A stretch of 36,095 bases of DNA from Novosphingobium sp. UBA6722 (GCA_002454125.1 DKII01000166.1:1-36095), one strand, 5' to 3'. Shown: positions 23,922 through 33,814, numbered from the stretch's first letter. The notes: generated by a model from the letters alone, not told the origin. Numbers and translations: made by a program.

Positions 23922-25805
23922 TCAAAGATCGGGTTCGTAGAAGTCCTGCTCGCCGCTCTCGACGCCGCCTTCGAGCAAGTCCCGTTCGGCCCTTTCACGG
24001 GGATGTTCGCGCTCCTGCGGCCGCTCGACCGGCGGTGAACTCCGGTCACTCGAACCGGGTTTGTCTCCTCGAGCAGGCAGCTGCTCATCAGGTGATGGCT
24101 GCGCTCCATCGGCCGCTTCACTCCTGCCAGAAAGAAGCGGTCCGGGAGGCAAAGTCGCGACTGTCCGAGCCGTCCCGATTGCTTCGGCATCTGCACCGGC
24201 CTTGCCTTCGTTGGGCGCTCCCCGCACCTCACGGACAGGCATGGCTCGGGGCTGTTCCTCGCCCTTTAGGCTTGCCTGATCCGCCGCGGGTTTCACGCCC
24301 TGCAGGTCGAGCTTCAGCTGCCGGGGGACAACTGGCTTGCCAGCACCATCGTCATTCGCGGCTGGCGCACCTTCGGCGGCTGCGGAAGGCGATGGGGGCG
24401 AAGAGGTGCCCGCCACGTCTACTTCATCCGTGGCAGCCCGCGCGGGACCAGGTTTGGAGGCGCGCGCAATGAACCCCTCTGCCAGCCGGGCCAAACGGCG
24501 CGGCACGAGCGTGACCGGAGCGGCCGGGAATCCGTCCGGGAACTTGAGGTAGCCGGAGAGCCTCGGAAGGTTCATGAACTGGTCGGGAAGGAGCAGTGGT
24601 TCGATCTGACGCCGGGGGGTCAGACTGACCGCGTCGCGGGCATTGTTGTAGCCGTAGCTGTACCCTTCCTCCATATCGCGCACTTGGCGATGTCCGATGA
24701 AGTCGGAGCACCAGGTTGCCGTCTCCCGGTCGGCGGTTGCGAGAATGAGCTTGCTTCGAGCCAGCGAGGACAGGGTCATCGCCATGTTCTCGCCGTAGAC
24801 CTCCTTGAGCTTGGCAAAGGCATGGACGCCGGTGACGATCGCGCCGCCGAAATTGCGGGCGGTCTGGAGTCCTTTTTCGAGCGCGGGAAGGCGGTGGAGC
24901 GCCCCCAATTCGTCGACCAGGAACCAGAGCCTGAGATCAGGCGTGCGCTCCAATGTCATCAGCGTGTTCATGGCCGTGTCGAGCCATAGGGTGAGCAGCT
25001 GCGAACAGATCGACATGTCGACATAGCGTGCGGAGAGGAACAGGATCGAGCCCGGAGCGGAAATGCCTCGGGTCCAGTCCCGTACCGAGAAGCGCGGGCT
25101 ATTGTTGGGCAGCAGCTTCAGCGCCTTTGCATTGGCGTTGAACACAGCCCGGATCGACTCTGCCATGCGCGCTGCTTCGGGAGCGGTCAGCGGGTCGGCC
25201 ATGGTGCCGCGCATGAGCCTGTGGACCTGCGCAAGATCGGCGGTCATCAACCGGGTGGCGAGTGCATGGTTGGTGGCCTGCCCGGTTCGCTGGAGATGCA
25301 GACACATCTCCACGAAGAGCATGCGGGCTGCCAGCACCCAGAATTGCTCCGAGCCGCCACCATCGTGCGGAACGAGCGCTTCGGCGGCGGCGTGGAATTC
25401 GCCCTCGCTGGTGCAATCATGGAATACGCTCCAGGTCGGACAGCGGGCATCGAGCGGGTTCAGAATGACGTCGCGCTCGGGGTCGTAAAAGGCTTCGATG
25501 AAAGCCCCGGTGAGGTCGAAAACTACCGCGCGTTGCCCACGCACCCGGGCCTCGCCGAGGAGCTGGCTAAGGGCCACCGTCTTGCCGGTGCCGGTAGTGC
25601 CGATCAGCATCGTATGGCTCTGCTCTAGGCGCCACGGCCAGGACACGCCGGCGAGGTGAGCCGGGCTGTAAAAGCCTGCCTCTTCGGTCGCCGCAGCGCC
25701 TGCCAGCCGCCATTTCCAGCCGAGCGCAGCTTGCAGTTCGCGGGCACGTTCCGTGCGGTTGTGCCGGTCGATTTCTGCCTCGAGCTCGTCGAGCGTGACA
25801 AGCAT
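23922..25805 (-). pseudogene. traD: TraD-type conjugative coupling protein, N-terminally truncated
   Basis: TraD couples the relaxase-DNA complex to the type IV secretion channel. The remaining 627 residues have Walker A GTTGTGKT (about residues 67-74), a Walker B-like LWFLVDELGALHRLP, and a low-complexity Pro/Ala/Glu-rich C-terminal tail (about 430-627). The N-terminal membrane anchor is missing: the same frame can be read back through KSKERKHERGA to about 25860, where it meets the integrase gene out of frame. The ATG at 25805 is the first start, but no good ribosome binding site is seen. It is probably non-functional for transfer. Confidence 0.82.
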
Positions 25806-26875
25806 CGCGCCGCGCTCGTGCTTGCGCTCCTTTGACTTGCCGCCGAACCGTTCGGCGAAGCGGTTGCCCGCAGACCATGAGCGGTGACCTCGTCCTTTGT
25901 GAAGCCCATTCGACGGAAGGCGGCATTCAACGTGTTTTCACTCATCGGGCGAACAGAAGTTCGGGCGGAGGGGAACACATAGCCCTCGGTACCAACCATC
26001 TCGGCAAATTCCCTGAGATACCCGACAACCTGCGTGGACAACGGCACAGCATGAGGCCGGCGCGCCTTCATCTTGCCCTCGGGGATGCGCCAGACACCTT
26101 CTTCCAGGTCGATCTCTTTCCATTCGGCGTGCCGCAGCTCGCCAGGGCGCACAAAGACATGGGGTGCGATGAGCAGGGCGTACCGGGTGATGAAGTTGCC
26201 GGTATAATCCTGGATTGCACGCAGCAGCCCGCCAAGATCCTTTGGCTCAAGGATCGCGGCATAGTGCTTCGCCTTGGGCGTGATCAGCGCCCCGCGTAGC
26301 ATGTTCGTGGGGTCGCCCTTGCAGCGGGTCGTGGCAACCGCATAGCGAAACACGCGGCTTGCAAAGGAGCGGGTCTTTTTCGCGGTCTCGTGCTTGCCCT
26401 TCGCCTCGAGGCGTTTGAGTGGGGCGAGCACCTCGAACGGCTCAATCTCGTCGATCGGTCGATTGCCAATAGCATCGGTCAGTTGGTCGAGGAAGAAGTT
26501 CGCCTTGATGATGGTGGCATCCGCCCGGCCGTTCTGCACCATCATCTCGTCGATGTACTCACGTGCCACCGCCTCGAAGGTCTGGGCAGAAAGGAATTCC
26601 GAACGGATCTTCTGCTTGCGCTTCTCCATCGCCGGGTCGCCGCCCGACGCGACTTTGACGCGAGCCTCGTAGGCCGCTTGGCGCGCGTCTTTGAGATTGA
26701 TTTCGGGATAGGAACCGATCGAGAGCTTCTTCTCGACGGTGCCGATTCGATAGCGAAATCGCCAGAGTTTGCCGCCCGATGGAGAGACCTCGATGTACAA
26801 TCCGCGATCGTCGGCGACCTTGTACGGTTTGTCCTTTGGCTTGAGCGCGCGAAGCCGAGTTTCGGTCAGAGGCAT
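25625..26875 (-). pseudogene. P4-type tyrosine integrase, C-terminally truncated by deletion
   Basis: The first 340 residues of this 416-codon frame are a P4-family integrase: the DUF4102 arm-binding start (MPLTETRLRALKPKDKPYKV), a core-binding domain (about 95-180) and a catalytic domain with Arg243 in VRPGELRHAEW and His333/Arg336 in AHGLRATAS. From about residue 341 the frame enters DNA belonging to traD and becomes junk, so the late His/Trp and the catalytic tyrosine are lost. It starts at ATG 26875, beside the tRNA-Leu gene, in the orientation and position usual for such elements. Strand exchange should be impossible without the tyrosine. Confidence 0.85.
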
Positions 26876-27041
26876 GTGCGGGCCTTTTCCCAATGTGGTT
26901 TTTGCAAAAGCCCGCAAAAGGCCCGCAAAAATGTGCGGAACCCCCGAGAAATGGCGGGACGATCCGGCACGATCCAAGGGCCAATTCCCTTGGATTTCTG
27001 CGGGTTTAATACACTTTTTGGGATGTTCCGAGAAGAACAAA
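26876..27041. other. Integrase-upstream (attP-arm) region
   Basis: This region lies between the integrase start and the tRNA-Leu gene. It holds two copies of GCCCGCAAAA (26910-26919, 26921-26930) after ATGTGGTTTTTGC (26893-26905). A related block lies in the left scar. It is likely to contain integrase arm sites and the integrase promoter. Confidence 0.5.
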
Positions 27042-27058
27042 TGGTGCCCAGAAGAGGA
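27039..27058. repeat. Right attachment repeat in the tRNA-Leu 3' end
   Basis: These 20 bases are identical to 16694-16713. Seventeen of them (27042-27058) lie inside the tRNA-Leu gene and cover CCA, the discriminator and the 3' acceptor strand, so the tRNA is kept intact by the integrated sequence. Confidence 0.9.
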
Positions 27059-27128
27059 CTCGAACCTCCACGCCCTTGCGAGCGCCAGCACCTGAAGCTG
27101 GTGCGTCTACCAATTCCGCCATCTGGGC
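27042..27128 (-). tRNA. tRNA-Leu (CAG)
   Basis: On the minus strand an 87-base cloverleaf can be drawn: acceptor arm GCCCAGA/TCTGGGC, a D-arm region with GGTAGACGC, anticodon stem CCAGC/GCTGG with loop TTCAGGT (anticodon CAG), a long variable arm and the T-arm GGTTCGAGTCC, discriminator A and an encoded CCA. The long variable arm is as expected for a leucine tRNA. It serves as the integration target of the island to its left. Confidence 0.97.
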
Positions 27129-27336
27129 ACGGGGCAGAAGGCCGAAGCGCCGCTGCCGGGTAGGAGGGCGCCACTAGCCGGGGGCTTTGCAGGTGTCAAC
27201 GGCGCAGTGGGGCTTTTCTTGGGCGTGTCGCAAAAAGGTCGGGTCGGGGCTTCCCCGCAGTTGCCGGAAGGGGCGAGTTTGTGCCAAGGGCGGCGGCGTG
27301 AATTCCGGCAGGTACCGGGCAAGGGACTGACAGAAC

Positions 27337-28299
27337 ATGGCACGCAGTGGCACCGCGCTTGAAGGCAAACTGGTCGTCCTCGTTGGCGGCAGCGGTTTCT
27401 TTGGCACGCATCTGGCGCAGGAGCTGCTGAGCAGCGGCGCGCGGCTGCGGATTGCCAGCCGCAATCCCGAACGCGCCTTCAAGCTGAAGCCGCTGGCCAA
27501 TCTGGGCCAGGTCCAGTTCGCGCGCTGCGACATGACCAAGCCGGAATCGCTGGCCAAGGTGGTCAGCGGGGCCGATGCGGTGGTGAACCTGGTCGGCGCC
27601 TTCGATGGCAACCTGGATGCGGTGCAAGGCCGCGGTGCAGGGACTCTTGCCAAGCTGGCCAAGGACGCCGGGGCGAGCGCCTTCGTCCACGTCTCGGCGA
27701 TTGGCGCCGATGTCGAAGGGACCACTGCCTATGCCCAGAGCAAGGCGGCGGGTGAGGCCGCGGTGCTGGCAGCCTTCCCCAGGGCGACGGTGCTGCGCCC
27801 TTCGGTGCTGTTCGGCCCGGACGACAAGTTCATCAACATGTTCGCCGGCCTGATCGCGGCCTTCCCGGTGATGCCGGTGTTCGGGCCCGAGGCGCAGCTC
27901 CAGCCCTTGTTCGTTGACGATGCGGCGCTGGCCGTGACCGCGGCGCTTTCCGATCCGGCAGCCCACGGCGGCAAGACCTATGAGCTGGGCGGGCCGGAAG
28001 TGCTGACCATGCTGGAGATCAACCAGCGGATTGCCAAGGCCGAGGGGCGCAGCCCCGTGTTCCTGCCGCTGCCCGATGCCGTTTCAGGCGGCTTTGCGAC
28101 GCTGACCGGCTGGCTGCCGCTGGCTCCGCTGACGCGCCAGCAGTGGGCGCTGCTCAAGGCCGGGAACGTGGTCGCGCCCAAGGCGAAGGGCTGCAAGGCG
28201 CTGGGCATCACGCCGCGCCCGCTCAGCCTGTTCCTCGATCGCTGGATGGTCCGCTACCGCAAGCATGGGCGCTTTGGCAGCAAGACCAGCGCTGCCTAG
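27337..28299 (+). CDS. NDUFA9-like NAD(P)-binding SDR protein
   Basis: This 320-residue atypical short-chain dehydrogenase resembles the alphaproteobacterial relatives of the complex I subunit NDUFA9. The nucleotide-binding motif GGSGFFGTHLAQEL (about residues 17-30) fits the GxxGxxG pattern, and an aspartate/Arg pair (ASRNPERA) follows. The extended-SDR hinge VLRPSVLFGPDDKFINMFA and a Tyr-x-x-x-Lys at AYAQSKAAGE are present. No sugar substrate is indicated. A role in respiratory-complex stability or quinone binding is known for relatives but not shown here. The start follows a 208-base region after the divergent tRNA, and the stop overlaps that of the GST gene (CTAG). Confidence 0.88.
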   Translation: MARSGTALEGKLVVLVGGSGFFGTHLAQELLSSGARLRIASRNPERAFKLKPLANLGQVQFARCDMTKPESLAKVVSGADAVVNLVGAFDGNLDAVQGRGAGTLAKLAKDAGASAFVHVSAIGADVEGTTAYAQSKAAGEAAVLAAFPRATVLRPSVLFGPDDKFINMFAGLIAAFPVMPVFGPEAQLQPLFVDDAALAVTAALSDPAAHGGKTYELGGPEVLTMLEINQRIAKAEGRSPVFLPLPDAVSGGFATLTGWLPLAPLTRQQWALLKAGNVVAPKAKGCKALGITPRPLSLFLDRWMVRYRKHGRFGSKTSAA

Positions 28300-28967
28300 G
28301 CGTTGACGTCCGCGTAGTGGCTCGGCGGCTGGATCACTTCCATCCGTTCCGACAGCAGCGGGCGGAAGCTCGGCCGGCTCTTGAACACGGCATACCAGGC
28401 GGCGGCCTGCTCGTGGCCCGACCAGTCGAGCCCGCCGAGGTAATCGGCGACCGAGATCTGCGCGGCGGCGGCCAGGTCGGCCAGGCTCATCGTCGCGCCG
28501 GCCAGCCAGGGGCGGTGATCGACCAGGTGATCGATGTAATAGAGGTGCTCGTGCGCCAGCTTCATCGCCTCGCGCAGCACGCGGCTATCGGGTGACTGGC
28601 GATAGACCAGCCGCTTCTTCATCCGCTCGTGCAGCAAGGGCGCGGTGACATCGCCGAAGAAGTTTTCGTCAAACAGGGCGACGAGGCGGCGGATCTCGGC
28701 CCGGCCCGGCGCAGTGCCGTTGATCAGCGGCAGCTTGTCGACCGTTTCCTCGAAATATTCGCAGATCGCGCGGCTGTCGCACAGGGTAATGCCCTTGGCC
28801 GGATCGTGCAGCACCGGGGTGCGGCCGGCCGGATTGAGCGCGAAGAACTCATCGCGCCCTTCCCACGGGTTTTCACGCCACAATTCGTAAGCGATGCCCT
28901 TCTCGCTCATCAGCAGGCGGACCTTGCGGCTGAAAGGACAAAGGGGGAATTGGTAAAGCTGCCACAT
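28296..28967 (-). CDS. Glutathione S-transferase family protein
   Basis: A 223-residue cytosolic GST. The N-terminal thioredoxin-like domain (residues 1-80) starts LYQFPLCPFSRKVRLLMSEK, with the Cys-Pro-Phe-Ser motif of the beta/omega-type classes, and contains the cis-proline RTPVLHD and the GSH-binding CDSRAICEYFEE. The helical C-terminal domain follows (about 90-215, with WLAGATMSLADLAAAA). It may conjugate or reduce small molecules; the substrate is unknown. The ATG is the first codon of the beta strand, so little doubt remains about the start. Confidence 0.92.
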   Translation of the reverse strand: MWQLYQFPLCPFSRKVRLLMSEKGIAYELWRENPWEGRDEFFALNPAGRTPVLHDPAKGITLCDSRAICEYFEETVDKLPLINGTAPGRAEIRRLVALFDENFFGDVTAPLLHERMKKRLVYRQSPDSRVLREAMKLAHEHLYYIDHLVDHRPWLAGATMSLADLAAAAQISVADYLGGLDWSGHEQAAAWYAVFKSRPSFRPLLSERMEVIQPPSHYADVNA

Positions 28968-28992
28968 GGCCCACCGCCATGCCCAAGGACAA

Positions 28993-29027
28993 GCGCCCCG
29001 TCCACCGGGCTGCGGGGGACGGGGCGC
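28993..29027. repeat. Inverted repeat upstream of the GST gene
   Basis: Arms GCGCCCCGTCC (28993-29003) and GGACGGGGCGC (29017-29027) are perfect, with a 13-base loop. They lie 30 bases after the stop of the gene at 29057-29548 and 26 bases before the GST start. A T-run (complement of 29028-29032) is on the wrong side for minus strand termination, so this is a leader hairpin or attenuator-like element of unknown use. Confidence 0.4.
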
Positions 29028-29056
29028 AAAAAGCGGGGGAAAGCCGCTACGGTCGG

Positions 29057-29548
29057 TTAGTCGGCAGTGGCTTCGCCGGCGGGCGGTTCGTCGGGGTCGA
29101 AGGGGGCATCGCCGGGCAGACCGGCGGGCAGCGCGCCCCTCATCTGCTCGGCTACCTTGGCCAGTTCGGGCAGCATCGCTTCCATCGCCCCGGCCATGGC
29201 ACCCATGGCACCGATCATCGCCGGAGCCTTGCGGCGGATCTCGCCAGGCACGGCGCGGGCATCGTGGCCGGCGACGTCGGCCAGCGTGGTGCCCTTGCGC
29301 AGCTTGCGTGCAGTGCGCTTGTCACCCACGGCCTCGGCCGCCTGGCCAAAGGCCGATACGTCCATCTGCAGCATGGCATTGGCAAGGCTGGCCAGCACCC
29401 CGGCCATGGCCTGCTGGGTGTCGCGATTGCCAAGCGTGCGCGAAACTTCGCCCAGGCCGGTTTCGGCAGGCTTGGCCGCAGCCGGCGACGACAGGACAAG
29501 CGCGGCGAGCGGCAGCGCGGCGGCGAGTGCGAGACGAGAATTAAACAT
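29057..29548 (-). CDS. Exported hypothetical protein
   Basis: A 163-residue protein with a signal peptide (about residues 1-25, cut after AAAK or SPAAA). The mature part is helical, Ala/Met-rich (QAMAGVLASLANAMLQMDVS, MIGAMGAMAGAMEAM), with a short acidic C-terminal tail (DPDEPPAGEATAD). It has no cysteines, so no lipidation or disulphide. The family is not recognised. It is probably periplasmic. Confidence 0.7.
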   Translation of the reverse strand: MFNSRLALAAALPLAALVLSSPAAAKPAETGLGEVSRTLGNRDTQQAMAGVLASLANAMLQMDVSAFGQAAEAVGDKRTARKLRKGTTLADVAGHDARAVPGEIRRKAPAMIGAMGAMAGAMEAMLPELAKVAEQMRGALPAGLPGDAPFDPDEPPAGEATAD

Positions 29549-29661
29549 GGACGTTCAAGCTCCTGCACCCGGACACCCGGGCCGGGGGCCACTAGGGCGC
29601 GGGCGCTTTCACCAGGCTGAACGCGCCGTGCAACATTCCGCAAGCTGCCCTGAAAACACGG

Positions 29662-31752
29662 TCAGATGTTGCCGCGCAGCAGCAGGCTGAAGATCGGGCC
29701 GATCTCGCGGCTGCGGCTTTCGGTGAAAGCGACGGGCGAATTGTTGCGGCGGCCGGTCCAGACCGTCCGGTCGAACAGGTTGCGTGCGCCGAAGATGTTG
29801 TTGACCGAGGCGCGCACGGTGAGCCCGAACACGTCCTTGTGCTCAACGAATACGCTCGCGAAAGTCGGGCCTTCATAGCCCAGCCCCACTTCGCCCAGGC
29901 GTTAGTAATCCTGGAAGTGGTTGTAGTTTACAAAAGCGCCCCAGGCGAAATCGCTGCGCGGCACGTCGTGGCGGAACGCCAGTTCCACGCCGATATCGCG
30001 GGTATTGCTGATCGGGCGCCTGATCCCGGTCAACGGATCGGTTACCCGGCTTTTCTCGAGCGCCAGTTGCAGATCAATCTTGGCGCCCTTGAAGCCCAGC
30101 GGCGCCAGTTCGACCGTGTTCGACCATTCCAGGCCATAGCGCCGCCCGCCGTCAAGGTTACCCGGGCTCTCGCCGGTCAGGCCGATCGGAATGATATCGA
30201 CCAGATCGGAGATCCGGTAATCATAGAGCCGCAGGGTTGAGCTGCCCCATTTGCCCAGGCTCTTCTTCGCCTCCAGCTCAAGCTCCCAGCTTTGCGGCGG
30301 GACCAGCTCGGCATTGCCGGCATTGGCATTGTCATCCTGGAGCGAGACCCGCGCCAGGAAATCGCCGAACGACAGCTGGCCCACCCGGCGGCGCGCCTTG
30401 AACGACAGGTCAAAGCCCTTCTCCACTTCCCAGGCCAGCGAGAGCGAGCCCTTGGGCCGCCAGAAGGCACGCTGGGCGGCGGCAGCGCCGGTCTGGGTGA
30501 GCCGCGAGTATTCAGCCCCGCCGGTAAGCTGGAGCGACAGGTCGGGCGCCAGCTTGCGCGACCATGACAGGATCGCCTCATAGCGGTCCTCCTGCACCCC
30601 GCCGGTGCCGTCCGGGAAGGGCACGGGATCGAAATCGCCATCCGGTGCCAGCGTGAAGAGCCGCGCCGTGCTGTCGAGCCGGTTGAACGCCGCCTCGGTC
30701 GAGAGCTGCCAGTCGGCCCCGCCCATTTTCCAGCCATATTCGGCCCGCGCGATCCGCTCGGTTTTGTCGGAGTCCTGCTCAAAGCGGTCGCCCGTGGCGG
30801 CACGGCCATCGGCATAGGTGAAGACCGATTCGACGCGGTAGGGCTCGGTCTCGCCGCGCAGCAGGCCGATCAGCTTCAATTGGCCGGGGCCAAGGTTGAA
30901 GGCCAGATCGCCGCCGATTTCGTAGTTTCGTTCGCGCTCGGTTTCGACCAGCGCGCGGTTCCGGCTGACCCCGCCCACGGGCTTTCGCACTTCGTCGATC
31001 GTGAAGCGGAAGTTCTCCCACATCCGGCTGGCGTTGAGATTGATCGCCAGCCCGTCCGCGCCGGCATATTTCAGCCCGAGCGAGACCTTGGGCGGGTTGT
31101 AGTAGGACAGGATCACATCGCTGCGTTCTTCCAGCAGCGTGCCATTGGCGCTGCGGATCTGCGAGGGGCCCCCGGCCCCGCCGCGGTGCGACAGGTGCGA
31201 CAGGCCCAGCGTATAGCCCACATCGCCCAGCTTGCCGCTGAGCGATGCCTCGAACCGGTCATGCAGCGGCTTGGTGAACTTCTCGCGCGCTTCGAAGCGG
31301 TAGGCGAAGTTGCCACTGATCCCATCGTCCTTGACGATCAGGTTGGCGACCTGCCCGGTCAGCCCCGGCACGTTGAGCGTTGCGGCATCGACGATCTCGA
31401 CCCGCACCACGCTCTTGGCGGCGATCCGGCCGAGCTGGGTGAAGGTATCCTCGCTCTTGCCGGTCAGGCGCTGGCCGTTGACGAGCACGTTGGCGGTGGC
31501 CTGGCCCAGCCCGCGCTGGCCGCCATCGTCGCGGATCACGAAGCTGGGAACCTGATTGAGCATATCCAGCGCCGTGCGCGGGGCGAAGCGGGCGAAGAAG
31601 TCGGACTGATAGACCTGCCCGCTGCCGGGACCGGCGCTCTCCATTGCGGACGGCGGGGCGGATCCTTCCTGCGCCCGGGCCGGGCTGGCTAGCGTCAAAA
31701 AGATTGCCGATCCAGCCAGCAGTGCTGGCCGAACCTTGTGCCACAGCGGCAT
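29662..31752 (-). pseudogene. TonB-dependent receptor interrupted by one in-frame stop
   Basis: The gene encodes a TonB-dependent outer-membrane protein with a signal peptide (about 1-27, ending ARAQ), a plug domain (ALDMLNQVPSFVIRDDGG, NVLVNGQRLTGK) and a barrel. After residue 616 (NHFQDY) comes TAA at 29902-29904. The same frame then continues without a break as RLGEVGLGYEGPTFASVFVE, then KDVFGLTVRASVNNIFG, up to GPIFSLLLRGNI and TGA, about 78 further residues that carry the last barrel strands. The likeliest cause is a single-base change of a Tyr codon (TAC or TAT to TAA). Without the last strands the barrel should not assemble. A sequencing error or stop-codon readthrough are alternatives. 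The start has GGGGAG six bases ahead. Confidence 0.85.
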
Positions 31753-31877
31753 TGCAGCTCCCCATCCCGTCTTCAGTTGTCAGGGTGATGTAGTTGAATA
31801 ACACGCCCGACAGACAGGGAGCATCGACCAGCGACATAGAACCGGCGATGAACGACAGGGCCTTTCCGATCAACCGC

Positions 31878-32246
31878 TTACGGTCGGCGACGAAGGTCCG
31901 GTGGGATGCTGGCATCAAGCATGGCGAGGCACGGCGCCTTGAGCGCGGCGCGCGTTTCGCTCTTGCGGACTGCCGCCACTTCACCCCGCATCAACGCCTG
32001 CAGCGCGAGGCGGTCAAGCTTGCCGGCGTCCATCGCCCGGGCGCTGATCCGGACGAAGAATTCACGGCCGCGCTGGGTGATCGGCGGCCAGTCGCGCGCG
32101 CCCTGGCGGGCTTGCTCGGCCGAAACGACCGAGAACAGCGCCGCACAGCGCAGCCCGGTCTGCACTTCAGGCGGCAGCTTTGGCGTGGCGGTCTGGGCCG
32201 CGAGCGGCGCGGCCAGCAGGGCGAGCGGAATCAGGTGAAGCTTCAT
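31878..32246 (-). CDS. Exported hypothetical protein
   Basis: A 122-residue protein with an N-terminal signal (MKLHLIPLALLAAPLAAQ), cut after about residue 17. The mature part has two cysteines, at RCAAL and PCLAM, which could form a disulphide in the periplasm. The sequence between is helical (SAEQARQGARDWPP, then ARAMDAGKLDRLALQALMRG). I recognise no family. The gene stands alone between the receptor and the Mla-type operon. Confidence 0.65.
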   Translation of the reverse strand: MKLHLIPLALLAAPLAAQTATPKLPPEVQTGLRCAALFSVVSAEQARQGARDWPPITQRGREFFVRISARAMDAGKLDRLALQALMRGEVAAVRKSETRAALKAPCLAMLDASIPPDLRRRP

Positions 32247-32285
32247 GGTTGCAGGTCTAGCGCGCCAAAGCTGAACGCCAGCCGA

Positions 32286-32879
32286 TCAACCGACCCAGGC
32301 AGCGACGTCGGCCGCAACGGCATTGGCCGCGCGGTTTAGCGCCGGGGCGATCGCTTCGGGCTTGGCCGAGATGCCAGGGATCACGCTTTCGAAGCGGCGG
32401 GTCTGGACCAAGCCGCCGGGGCCGCTGCGCACGGCCTCAAACCGCACGACCACGGCCTGCTCGGCCGCGTCATAGCCCATGTCGATCAAGCGGCCGCCGA
32501 TGCGCTGCGCCGATTGGCTGACGGTGCCATCGTCTTCCAGCACCAGCCGCTTGCCCGAAGCGCGGAGCGTTTCGGCCAGCAGGCTGCGGAACTGGCGGGC
32601 CGGCCGCTCAACCCAGGCGGCATCGGCGAGGTAGGCAATGCTCGAGCCATTGACCCGCACCGGTACGCGCAGCACGGCCAGCTTGCGGTCGACATCGGGC
32701 TCCAGCACCAGCAACGCATCGCCCTGCTTGCCGCTTACCCCGGTCCCGGCGGCGGGCGCCTGGATCGGGGTTAGCGCAATCAGCGTGGCCGGGGCCTTGG
32801 CGCCGCCCAGGCCCAGGCAGCCGCTCAGCAGCAGTGCCAGCGGCAGGGTCAGCAGCGCGGCCGGCAGACGATTGGTCAT
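32286..32879 (-). CDS. ABC-type transport auxiliary lipoprotein (PqiC-like)
   Basis: A 197-residue lipoprotein of the family that accompanies MCE/Mla transporters. The signal ends in the lipobox LLSGC, giving lipidated Cys21. The mature domain has the family pattern: LIALTPI, VLRVPVRVNGSSIAYLADAAWVERPARQF, then GYDAAEQAVVVRFEA and RRFESV. It is thought to act with the MCE protein between inner and outer membrane. Its start overlaps the stop of the MCE gene by four bases, so it is the last gene of the operon. Confidence 0.85.
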   Translation of the reverse strand: MTNRLPAALLTLPLALLLSGCLGLGGAKAPATLIALTPIQAPAAGTGVSGKQGDALLVLEPDVDRKLAVLRVPVRVNGSSIAYLADAAWVERPARQFRSLLAETLRASGKRLVLEDDGTVSQSAQRIGGRLIDMGYDAAEQAVVVRFEAVRSGPGGLVQTRRFESVIPGISAKPEAIAPALNRAANAVAADVAAWVG

Positions 32880-33814
32880 TGCTTGTACTCCGGCAGCTTG
32901 TTGCCCCCCAGCAGCGCGCCGGCGCCGCCATCGTCAATCTTTTCGGTCAGGTCGCGCAGCGCCTTGCTGGTGGCACGCAGGTCACGCATCGCGGCTTCGG
33001 CCTGCGGCAGCGTCTGCTCATTCAGCCGCTGGGTGGCGGGCCGCGCGCTGGCCAGCGTTGCCTCCAGCTCCTTCGCGGCATTATTGGCCGATTTCAGCGT
33101 GCCGCGCAGTTCGCGGGCCAGGGCCTGGCCATCGCCGCCGAGGAACGCGTTGGCGTTGTTGGCAACCTTCTCGAACTCGGTCAGCGTCGTCGAGGCCTGT
33201 TTCAAGGTGGCCTGCAGCTCGGTCAGCGTAGTTTTCACCTGCGGCGAGGCATCGGCCAGGCCGCCCGTCATCCGCTCTGTATTGGCGACGATATTGTCGA
33301 TCGCTTTGAGGTTCTTGTCAGACAAGGCGATGTTCAGCCGTTCGGATACGGTAGCCAGCCGGTCGAGCAAGACCGGGGCAGTATTGAGCAGTGCCCCCAG
33401 CCCGCCGCGCTTGGTCGGGATAACGGGCACGCCTTCCGGACCCTTCTCGACAATTGGCGGTGCCCCCTTCACGGCCCCTTCGAGCAGGATGTTCGACGTG
33501 CCGGTGAAGCTGCTCTGCAAGGTCGCGGTCGTGCCTTGCAGAATCGGCACCTGCTTGTCGACGGCGATGCGGACCCGCACAAAACTGGGGTCCTTGGGCC
33601 ACAGTTCGATTACCGTGATCTGGCCGATCGGCACGCCCTGGAAGGTAACCGACGCCCCCTTTGACAAGCCATCGACCGACTGCTTGAAGAAGATGTCATA
33701 GGAATTCTGATCCGTCTCGTTCCAGCGCGCGATCCAGATGATGAAGGCGGCGAGCACGGCGAGCAGCCCCAGCGTGACCGCCCCGACCCAGACATAGTTG
33801 GCTCTCGTCTCCAT
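32876..33814 (-). CDS. mlaD: MCE (MlaD-like) lipid-transport protein
   Basis: A 312-residue protein with one N-terminal membrane helix (about residues 11-29), then an MCE domain (about 38-115: YDIFFKQSVDGLSKGASVTF, then GVPIGQITVIEL). The remaining half is a long helical coiled-coil region (about 150-300) of the type seen in MlaD relatives that form a channel or needle. It binds lipids at the periplasmic face of the ABC complex. It starts six bases after the stop of mlaF. Confidence 0.9.
   Translation of the reverse strand: METRANYVWVGAVTLGLLAVLAAFIIWIARWNETDQNSYDIFFKQSVDGLSKGASVTFQGVPIGQITVIELWPKDPSFVRVRIAVDKQVPILQGTTATLQSSFTGTSNILLEGAVKGAPPIVEKGPEGVPVIPTKRGGLGALLNTAPVLLDRLATVSERLNIALSDKNLKAIDNIVANTERMTGGLADASPQVKTTLTELQATLKQASTTLTEFEKVANNANAFLGGDGQALARELRGTLKSANNAAKELEATLASARPATQRLNEQTLPQAEAAMRDLRATSKALRDLTEKIDDGGAGALLGGNKLPEYKQ

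Noticed and set aside
29902..29904. Frameshift in the second TonB-dependent receptor
   Set aside because: The downstream part lies in exactly the same reading frame; only a stop codon intervenes.
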